DNA of 13,049 bases from Acetobacteraceae bacterium. Its GTDB lineage: Bacteria > Pseudomonadota > Alphaproteobacteria > Acetobacterales > Acetobacteraceae. Positions 7,554 through 13,049 of this stretch are shown here, in pieces. The stretch spans positions 1 through 13,049 of the forward strand of contig JANXRT010000358.1 of NCBI GenBank assembly GCA_025356735.1, in the 5' to 3' direction. A program made the translations under genes and the position numbers. The notes under the pieces were generated by a model. The model was not told where the DNA came from. It made no database searches and saw nothing but the letters and a program-made list of their open reading frames with translations. Position 1 is the stretch's first letter. The number at the start of each line of letters is the position of its first letter.

Positions 7554-8717
7554 ATGACCGCCAAGTCGCCAAACCTCATCGAGCGCGCCGCGGCTCAGCT
7601 GCTCAAAAGCGGCAACGTCGACAGCTCGGTCGCCAGCCTGCTGGACCAGGGCAAGCCGTCGCCGCCTGATTCTGCCCGGATGCCGGAAGCGACGGTCAAC
7701 CTGATGCCAGGCTCCTCGTTTCCCCAGGCACCGCCGGCTCTCGCTTCGGGCCTCGAGGCGATTGCCAGGATCGCGCGGCCGGCAGTCGACCCCGACGCTG
7801 CCGTCGCGCGCCCGCAAACGGTGCCCGACCTTCCGATTTCTAGCCTTCCGGTCGTCAAGCCCACTGCTGTCAGGCTTGAATCCCTCCATTATGCGGCGAT
7901 CGACACGCCCAAGCCCGCCTCCGGTGCTGCGGGCCGGATCGCGGCGCCACCGCCAGGCGAACCTGCCGCCTCGCCTGCGGTCCAGCTTGTCGGCCGAACC
8001 GCCTTGGACGGCGCCGGACTGATTGACTGGGAGCACTCGCGCAGCCGCGTCTCGGAGGAGTTCCGCGTTTCTCAACGCCAGATCCTGCGCAACGCCGTGT
8101 CGCCGGAGACGGCCGGCAACGGTAACGGCAACCTGATCCTGATCACCAGCTCGCGTCCAGGCGAGGGCAAAAGCTTCGTCGCCCTCAACCTCGCGGCCAG
8201 CATCGCGCGCCAGGGCGACCACGACGTGCTGCTGGTGGATGTCGACCACAAGCCCGACTCCCTCGGCACCCGGCTGGGCCTGAGTGACAACCGCGGGCTG
8301 CTCGACCTGATGACGGATGCGACCCTCGATCCCGACCAGCTCATCGTCAGGACCTCGATCGACAACCTTTCGATCCTGCCAATCGGCCGCGGCGGCGAGC
8401 GCAGCCCGGAACTGTTCGCCAGCCGTCAGGCGACGCGGCTGATACAAAGCCTGGGCCGACGCTATGCCGGCCGCCTCGTGGTGCTGGACGCACCGCCTTG
8501 CCTGGCAACCAGCGAACCCGGCGCGCTGGCGCCGATCGTCGGCCAAGTGGTGCTGGTGGTTGAGGCGGAGAAGACGCAGCGCGAGGAGGTCGAGTCGGCG
8601 CTCGACCTGATCCAGACTTGTCCGACCATAACGCTGCTGCTGAACAAGGTTCAGCAGAACAACCGTCACGGCTTCGGCGCCTACTCGGCGCCCTACGCGC
8701 AGCCCTACGGCCTGTGA
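7554..8717 (+). CDS. BY-type protein tyrosine kinase, XrtA-associated (EpsG/Wzc-C-like)
   Basis: This 387-residue cytoplasmic ATPase/kinase partners the chain-length protein; autophosphorylation cycles are thought to control polymer assembly. Its ATG at 7554 has GGA 6 nt upstream. The N-terminal NLIERAAAQLL resembles the conserved opening of the family and is followed by a Pro/Ala-rich low-complexity stretch to about 150. The P-loop domain has Walker A SSRPGEGKS (199-207), Walker A' LLVDVDHKPDS (D229, D231) and Walker B VVLDAPP (D312). The C-terminus carries a short tyrosine cluster, Y377, Y381 and Y385, evenly spaced by four residues. Compared with usual BY-kinases, A' normally reads VDADLRRP, so this copy is divergent there, and the cluster is sparse. 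The stop overlaps the next gene by GTGA. The family call is secure; full kinase activity is inferred. Confidence 0.92.
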   Translation: MTAKSPNLIERAAAQLLKSGNVDSSVASLLDQGKPSPPDSARMPEATVNLMPGSSFPQAPPALASGLEAIARIARPAVDPDAAVARPQTVPDLPISSLPVVKPTAVRLESLHYAAIDTPKPASGAAGRIAAPPPGEPAASPAVQLVGRTALDGAGLIDWEHSRSRVSEEFRVSQRQILRNAVSPETAGNGNGNLILITSSRPGEGKSFVALNLAASIARQGDHDVLLVDVDHKPDSLGTRLGLSDNRGLLDLMTDATLDPDQLIVRTSIDNLSILPIGRGGERSPELFASRQATRLIQSLGRRYAGRLVVLDAPPCLATSEPGALAPIVGQVVLVVEAEKTQREEVESALDLIQTCPTITLLLNKVQQNNRHGFGAYSAPYAQPYGL

Positions 8718-10525
8718 GGCCTGACCCCGCACGAGGCAAGCAGCATGGTGAACGCCGCCCACGGGCCGGTCTCGTGACTGCCTGCAACCCCATCCCCCCT
8801 GCAGCCTCGGGCCGGGGCGCGCGCCGCCTGGGCGCTTTCGGGCTGGTCGCGGGGAGCCTCGTCAGTTCGGGTGCCGCGCACGCGCTGCCGCTCACTGACG
8901 CGTTGACGCCGTCGCTGGTGGCACCCTTCCTCGATCTCAACGGGACCAATCCGGCGCTGCCGGGCGCCACCGACCTCACGCCCTATCTCGGGCCGCAGGG
9001 TGCCTTCACCGGCGTGGTGCCGCCCGGCTTCACGTTCACGCCGCGCATCGGCGCGCAAACCGGCTACAGCAGCAACGTGCTGGCCTCGCCGACCGATCCG
9101 CGGGCGGACTGGGTCAACTACCTGTCGCCGGGCATATCCGTGACTGCCAACACATCCCGCGTCGAGGCGCGGCTCGACTACTCCCCGACGCTCGGCATCT
9201 ACGCCAGGACGCCGGGGCAGAACTTCCTGAGTCACAGCTTCACCGGCAACGGCCAGGTGACCGTGGTCAACAACCTGTTCTACGTCGATCTTCGCGGCTT
9301 CGCCGGCGTGCAGCCGCGCAACGGCGCCGGCTTCGGTGGCACCAACGGGTTTGGCGGCGGTGCCACCGGCGGGGGCAACATCAACAACGGCGGCGCCGCC
9401 GGCCTGCCGTTGAACCAGCTCGCGCAGACCACGAGCTTTTCGATCACGCCCTATCTGCTGCACCGGTTCGGCGACATCGGCACCATGAAGGCGGGCTACT
9501 CGCTCAGCGAGTCGACCAGCAGCCCGATAACCGGCTTCGGCGCGCTGCCGTTCTTCTCCGGCGGCACAGCGGCGCTGGCCGGCAACTCGCACTTGGTGAC
9601 CAACCAGGAGGTCATCCAGTTTCAATCCGGCGAGGTCCTGGGCCGTGTCAACGACCTGTTCATCGTCAGCGCGAGCCAGTATTCGGGATCGGGCGTCGCC
9701 AACGGCGGCTACCAGAACTTCATCTCGAACCGGGTCGGCTACGCATTGACCCGCAAGGTCACGCTGTTCGCCGAAATCGGCGTCGAGGACATCCGCTACA
9801 ATGGCGTGCCGCCGACTCGTATAACGGATGGCACCTGGCTGGTCGGCACACAGCTGACACCCAATGCCGACAGCTCGTTCTCCATCGGCTACGGCCACAA
9901 AAGCGGCACCGACTCGGTGCAGGCCGATGGTTCCTACCAAATCACGCCGCGGCTGCGGGTGGCGGCGAACTACTCCACCGGCATCGGCAACGAGCTTACC
10001 CAGCTGCAGAATACGGTTGCGGTGTCCGACCTCGACCGTCAGGGCGGGCTGGTCAACGCGCTGACCGGCGAGCCGCTGTTCACCGCGGTCGGCACGGCCG
10101 GCTCGAACAATAATCTTTATCGCACCAAAACGCTCACCGGCAGCGCCACCCTGGCGCTCGACCGCGACATAGTGACCCTGTCGGTATCGCAGTATGACCA
10201 GACCCTGCTCGCGACCACCGCCGGCACTCCGGCCGGGATAGGCAACGGCGGGTCCAGCAGCGGCTATTCCGGACAGGCGTCGTGGACCCATGAACTGTCG
10301 TCGGTGCTTTCGTCGACGAGCAACCTGTATTACGGAACCCAGCAGGGCTTCAACGGCATCGCGGGCGAGCAGAAAAGCTTCTCGGCGCATTTGACATTGC
10401 AGTACCAGCTGACCCAGACGCTGACCTTGTCCGGCCAATACAGCTATTACCAGCGCGACTCGCCCGTGGCGCTACTGAACTTCAACCAGCATCTGGCCCT
10501 GCTCGGCTTCAACAAGACGTTCTGA
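8714..10525 (+). CDS. Outer-membrane beta-barrel protein of the XrtA/PEP-CTERM system (TIGR03016-like)
   Basis: This is a predicted outer-membrane barrel of unknown exact role that accompanies XrtA loci and may help polymer passage. From GTG at 8714 (603 residues) the start overlaps the kinase stop as GTGA. GTG at 8774 would give a more ordinary signal peptide (583 residues). An upstream in-frame ATG at 8618 overlaps the kinase by 100 nt and is unlikely. The signal has a basic region (GRGARR), a hydrophobic part (LGAFGLVAGSLVSSG) and a likely cut after AHA (57/58 from 8714). The typical opening strands include TGYSSNVLAS and VNYLSPGISV. Alternating hydrophobic/aromatic strands continue to the end, which closes with terminal Phe (GFNKTF), the usual barrel assembly signal. 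A Gly/Asn-rich stretch at about 202-230 looks like a flexible loop. The next gene begins 10 nt later. Confidence 0.87.
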   Translation: MRPDPARGKQHGERRPRAGLVTACNPIPPAASGRGARRLGAFGLVAGSLVSSGAAHALPLTDALTPSLVAPFLDLNGTNPALPGATDLTPYLGPQGAFTGVVPPGFTFTPRIGAQTGYSSNVLASPTDPRADWVNYLSPGISVTANTSRVEARLDYSPTLGIYARTPGQNFLSHSFTGNGQVTVVNNLFYVDLRGFAGVQPRNGAGFGGTNGFGGGATGGGNINNGGAAGLPLNQLAQTTSFSITPYLLHRFGDIGTMKAGYSLSESTSSPITGFGALPFFSGGTAALAGNSHLVTNQEVIQFQSGEVLGRVNDLFIVSASQYSGSGVANGGYQNFISNRVGYALTRKVTLFAEIGVEDIRYNGVPPTRITDGTWLVGTQLTPNADSSFSIGYGHKSGTDSVQADGSYQITPRLRVAANYSTGIGNELTQLQNTVAVSDLDRQGGLVNALTGEPLFTAVGTAGSNNNLYRTKTLTGSATLALDRDIVTLSVSQYDQTLLATTAGTPAGIGNGGSSSGYSGQASWTHELSSVLSSTSNLYYGTQQGFNGIAGEQKSFSAHLTLQYQLTQTLTLSGQYSYYQRDSPVALLNFNQHLALLGFNKTF

Positions 10526-10535
10526 TCGAACCGCC

Positions 10536-11549
10536 GTGTACGAAAAATACTATCGACTGAACGCGATCCCGTTTCAGCTCACGCCCGACAGCCGGTTCTT
10601 TTTCGGCAGCAGCGGCCATAGCCGCGCGATCTCACACCTGGTTTATGGCCTGTCGCAGGCCGAGGGCTTCATCATCATCACCGGCGAGGTCGGCGCTGGC
10701 AAGACCACGCTGGTCGAACAGCTGTGGTCGCAGCTCGACCGCCAGACCTACGTGATCTCACGCGTTGTCACCACCCAGGTCAGCGGCGACGACCTGCTGC
10801 GCCTGGCGCTGGCCGGTTTTGGGGTCGAGGAGCCGGGCGCCGACAAGGCAACACTGCTGCGCCGGTTCGAGGCCGTGGTGCAAAGCCACCGTGCCGCCGG
10901 GCGGCGCTGCCTGCTGGTGGTGGACGAGGTCCAGAACCTCACCTTCGCCGCGCTGGAGGAGTTGCGGATGCTTTCCAACATCACGGTCGATGGCCGGGCC
11001 TCGGTGCAGACCATCCTGCTCGGCCAGCCGCAGTTCCGCCCGACCCTGGCCAGCATGGATCTCGAGCAGCTGCGCCAGCGCGTGCTCGCCTCCTACCATC
11101 TCGGCCCGATGAGCGAGGCCGAGACCCGCGCCTACGTCGAGCACCGCATGAAGACCGTCGGCTGGACCGGGCTCAATCCGTATTGGGACGACGCGGCGTT
11201 CGTCGCCGTGTTCCGCCGCACGCTCGGCATCCCGCGACGGATCAACACGCTGTGCTCGCGCGTGCTGCTGTATGGCTCGCTGGAGGAGGCGACCACGATC
11301 ACCGCCGACATGGTCGAGGAAACCGCCAACGAGCAGGTCCAGGACCTCGGCGCCACGTCGCTAGGGTCGCGCGGCGATGCGGCGACGGAGGCCGCCGCCT
11401 CGAATGCCGCCGGATCGGGCGCCCGGGCGCTCGACAGCCAGGGCGTGGCGCGTCGGGTCGAGGTGCTCGAGCAGGGCTTGGCGCGCCAGGAGCGGGCGTT
11501 CCGCCGGTTGATGGACATGGTCAGCACGCTGGTGGAGCAACCGCGGTGA
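10536..11549 (+). CDS. XrtA-associated ATPase, ExeA/GspA-like AAA family (TIGR03015-like)
   Basis: This 337-residue ATPase starts at GTG 10536 (MYEKYYRLNAIPFQLTPD after initiation), the hallmark opening of the family. Walker A is GEVGAGKTT (50-58) and Walker B is LLVVDEVQNL with D130/E131. LLGQPQF (161-167) and LRQRV follow, then PRRINTLC in the lid region. It is related to the type II secretion ATPase ExeA/GspA, but its exact job in exopolysaccharide loci has not been settled to my knowledge. After about residue 268 an Ala/Gly/Ser-rich linker leads to a predicted coiled coil (303-335, heptad-like RRVEVLEQGLARQERAFRRL). No membrane segment or peptidoglycan-binding domain is seen, unlike ExeA. 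It begins 10 nt after the barrel gene, and its stop overlaps the deacetylase start by GTGA. Confidence 0.92.
   Translation: MYEKYYRLNAIPFQLTPDSRFFFGSSGHSRAISHLVYGLSQAEGFIIITGEVGAGKTTLVEQLWSQLDRQTYVISRVVTTQVSGDDLLRLALAGFGVEEPGADKATLLRRFEAVVQSHRAAGRRCLLVVDEVQNLTFAALEELRMLSNITVDGRASVQTILLGQPQFRPTLASMDLEQLRQRVLASYHLGPMSEAETRAYVEHRMKTVGWTGLNPYWDDAAFVAVFRRTLGIPRRINTLCSRVLLYGSLEEATTITADMVEETANEQVQDLGATSLGSRGDAATEAAASNAAGSGARALDSQGVARRVEVLEQGLARQERAFRRLMDMVSTLVEQPR
11531..11537 (+). promoter_or_regulatory. Ribosome binding site for the deacetylase GTG start
   Basis: GGTGGAG lies 8 nt before GTG at 11546 and inside the end of the ATPase gene. It favours GTG 11546 over the in-frame ATG at 11561 and fits translational coupling through the GTGA overlap. 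Confidence 0.6.
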
Positions 11550-12403
11550 TCGAGAATGCGATGACGGTCGATGTCGAGGACTATTTCCAGGTTCAAGCGT
11601 TCGCGGGATGCATTCGCCGCGAGGATTGGGATCGCCTTGCCCGCCGGGTCGAGGCGAACACCGACCGCATCCTGGCGCAGTTCGACGGTGCTGGTGTGCG
11701 GGCGACGTTCTTCACCCTGGGCTGGGTGGCCGTGCGCTATCCCGCCTTGGTCCGGCGCATCGTCGCCGCCGGCCATGAGCTGGCGAGCCATGGCTGGGAG
11801 CATGTCCTGGTGCACGACCAGACCGCTGCCGAGTTCGGCGCCGACATCGGGCGCACCCGGAAGCTGCTGGAGGATGTCGGCGGCAGCGCCGTGACCGGCT
11901 ATCGTGCCGCGACGTTCTCGATCTCGGCCCGCACGCCGTGGGCGTTCGACCAGCTGGCCGAGCAGGGCTACCGCTACAGCTCCAGCATCTACCCCGTGAA
12001 ACACGATCTGTACGGCATGCCGGATGCCAGCCGCACGCCGTTCCGGCCCGCCGGCGGCCCGGTATGGGAAATCCCGATGACGACGCTGCGCATCGCGGAG
12101 CGCAACCTGCCCTGCTCCGGCGGCGGCTATTTTCGGCTGCTGCCTTATCCCCTGTTCCGCCTCGGCCTGTCGCAGGTGAACCGGCGGGAGCGGCGTCCGG
12201 GCATCTTCTACTTCCATCCATGGGAGATCGATCCCGGACAGCCGCGCATTGAAGGCGCCGGCCTGCGGTCGCGGCTGCGGCATTACGTCAACCTCCGCAA
12301 GACCGCCGGCCGGTTGGATCGGCTGCTGCGCGACTTCGCCTGGAACCGCATGGACCACGTGTTTTCCGACATTCTGCAGCCGGTTTCGGTGCCGGCCGAA
12401 TAG
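11546..12403 (+). CDS. Polysaccharide deacetylase, XrtA-associated (NodB fold with DUF3473 end)
   Basis: This 285-residue enzyme is predicted to remove acetyl groups from N-acetylated sugars of the exopolysaccharide. The start GTG at 11546 overlaps the ATPase stop and has a good ribosome site; the same open frame extends upstream but only as a shadow of the ATPase gene. Motif 1 is MTVDVEDYFQV (D9, E11, D12). Motif 2 is SHGWEH with H82 and H86 as metal ligands. Motif 3 is YRAATFSI with R120, and the late motif FYFHPWEID contains H224. CSGGGYFRLLPYP and the C-terminal helix-rich part match the DUF3473 subgroup linked to XrtA loci. No signal peptide is seen, so activity on the cytoplasmic side or on lipid-linked precursors is likely. 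In motif 3 the proline common in this subgroup (RAPSFS) is alanine here. The FemAB-like gene follows after 38 nt. Confidence 0.94.
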   Translation: MIENAMTVDVEDYFQVQAFAGCIRREDWDRLARRVEANTDRILAQFDGAGVRATFFTLGWVAVRYPALVRRIVAAGHELASHGWEHVLVHDQTAAEFGADIGRTRKLLEDVGGSAVTGYRAATFSISARTPWAFDQLAEQGYRYSSSIYPVKHDLYGMPDASRTPFRPAGGPVWEIPMTTLRIAERNLPCSGGGYFRLLPYPLFRLGLSQVNRRERRPGIFYFHPWEIDPGQPRIEGAGLRSRLRHYVNLRKTAGRLDRLLRDFAWNRMDHVFSDILQPVSVPAE

Positions 12404-12441
12404 CCTTCTGAGCCTGATTTCATTATCGGAACCCCATTCGC

Positions 12442-13049
12442 ATGACGCTTGTGCTGAGGACGCTCGACCTCGCGACCGAGCCCGCCTGGGACCGGTTCGT
12501 CCACTCGACGCCGTCCGCCAGCTTCTTTCATCTGTCCGGCTGGCGCCGGGTGATCGAGCAGGCGTTCGGCCATCGCACGCTGTACACGGTGGCGGAGCGC
12601 GACGGCGCCATCGTCGGCGTGCTGCCGCTGGCGCAGGTCCGCACCGCCCTGTTTGGCAATACGCTGATCTCGGTGCCGTTCTGCGTGTATGGCGGCCCGG
12701 TGGCGGTCGATCCGGAGACCGCCCGCGCGCTGGCGGACCATGCCGCCGGGCTGATGCGGCAGTGCGGCGCCAGCGCGGTCGAGTTCCGCTACCAGGATGA
12801 AGTGGAAAGCGACTGGCCGACCCGTTCCGACCTGTACGTCACCTTCCGCAAGCCGATCGATGCGGATGACGAGAAGAACATGAAGGCGATCCCGCGCAAG
12901 CAGCGCGCGATGGTTCGCAAGGGCAGCCAGAACGGGCTGGTATCGACCGCAAGTCAAAACACCGACGCGCTGCATCGGATTTACGCTGAAAGCGTGCGCA
13001 ACCTCGGCACGCCGGTGTTCGCGGCGCGCTATTTCCGGCTGTTGGCCGA
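12442..13049 (+). CDS. FemAB-like protein, XrtA/PEP-CTERM system-associated (partial, C-terminus beyond window)
   Basis: The frame opens at ATG 12442 (MTLVLRTLDLATEPAWDRFV) and stays open to the window end, giving 202 complete codons. It is a GNAT/FemAB-type acyltransferase-like protein. Recognisable segments are PSASFFHLSGWRRVIEQAFG, the GVLPLAQVRT strand, SVPFCVYGGP and KAIPRKQRAMVRKG, then YAESVRNLGTPVF, all characteristic of the subgroup linked to XrtA loci. Members of the wider family use aminoacyl-tRNA to modify peptidoglycan; the substrate of this subgroup is unknown, and modification of the polymer or a carrier is a guess. A weak GGAA lies 10 nt upstream. About half of the expected length is missing because of the window edge, so the catalytic end cannot be judged. 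Confidence 0.9.
   Translation, partial: MTLVLRTLDLATEPAWDRFVHSTPSASFFHLSGWRRVIEQAFGHRTLYTVAERDGAIVGVLPLAQVRTALFGNTLISVPFCVYGGPVAVDPETARALADHAAGLMRQCGASAVEFRYQDEVESDWPTRSDLYVTFRKPIDADDEKNMKAIPRKQRAMVRKGSQNGLVSTASQNTDALHRIYAESVRNLGTPVFAARYFRLLA

Noticed and set aside
6096..8762. Very long antisense open frame (888 codons) opposite the chain-length and kinase genes
   Set aside because: It is the GC-rich shadow of two well-recognised genes; its translation is rich in Arg, Gly, His and Gln with no recognisable domain.
8705..10438. Antisense open frame of 577 codons opposite the barrel gene
   Set aside because: Shadow of the barrel protein, with low-complexity Arg/Gly/Val composition and no motif.
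10724..11545. Upstream extension of the deacetylase frame into the ATPase gene
   Set aside because: This part reads as Arg/Gly/Pro-rich noise. The NodB-type opening MTVDVEDY and a good ribosome site place the start at 11546.
11132..12358. Antisense open frame of 408 codons opposite the deacetylase
   Set aside because: Shadow of a gene with clear catalytic motifs; no ribosome site or family match seen.

Overview
The window is the front part of an exosortase A (XrtA)/PEP-CTERM-type exopolysaccharide locus from a GC-rich Gram-negative bacterium. One coding stretch counted by hand (8461-8520) is 72% G+C. An outer-membrane barrel protein, an outer-membrane lipoprotein exporter and many GTG starts all fit a proteobacterium. 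An alphaproteobacterium is my best guess, but nothing here fixes the genus.

Layout. Three genes lie on the minus strand, read from 4508 towards 1: a polyprenyl-phosphate sugar-1-phosphate transferase (EpsB-like, 3084-4508), the sensor kinase PrsK (749-2986) and the sigma54-type response regulator PrsR (from 740, running off the window start). A 785-bp, markedly lower-GC divergent intergenic region (4509-5293) follows. It contains several hairpins and palindromes but no convincing gene. Seven tightly packed genes then run on the plus strand: polysaccharide export lipoprotein (5294-5965), three-membrane-segment chain-length determinant (5979-7541), BY-type tyrosine kinase (7554-8717), outer-membrane beta-barrel protein (8714-10525), ExeA-like ATPase (10536-11549), DUF3473-type polysaccharide deacetylase (11546-12403) and a FemAB-like protein (from 12442, cut by the window end). 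Spacing is 10-13 nt or a 4-nt GTGA overlap until the last gap of 38 nt, so this looks like one operon. The exosortase, glycosyltransferases and remaining genes would be expected beyond 13049.

How it works together (known family roles plus inference). The EpsB-like enzyme loads the first sugar phosphate onto the lipid carrier. The chain-length protein and tyrosine kinase form the Wzc-like co-polymerase pair, and the export lipoprotein is the Wza-like outlet. The barrel protein, ATPase, deacetylase and FemAB-like protein are the accessory genes that travel with XrtA loci. PrsK/PrsR is the two-component system associated with these loci and is expected to act with sigma54.

Most unusual observation. 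PrsR contains an imperfect in-frame tandem duplication of 63 codons. Each unit carries the helical linker plus the complete GESGTGKE Walker A segment of the AAA+ domain. The copies are about 74% identical in protein and about 80% in DNA. The window ends inside the second copy, so the total copy number is unknown. Other points worth checking are a terminator-like hairpin 22 nt before the export-gene GTG, a large hairpin abutting the sugar-transferase ribosome site, and the dominance of GTG start codons.
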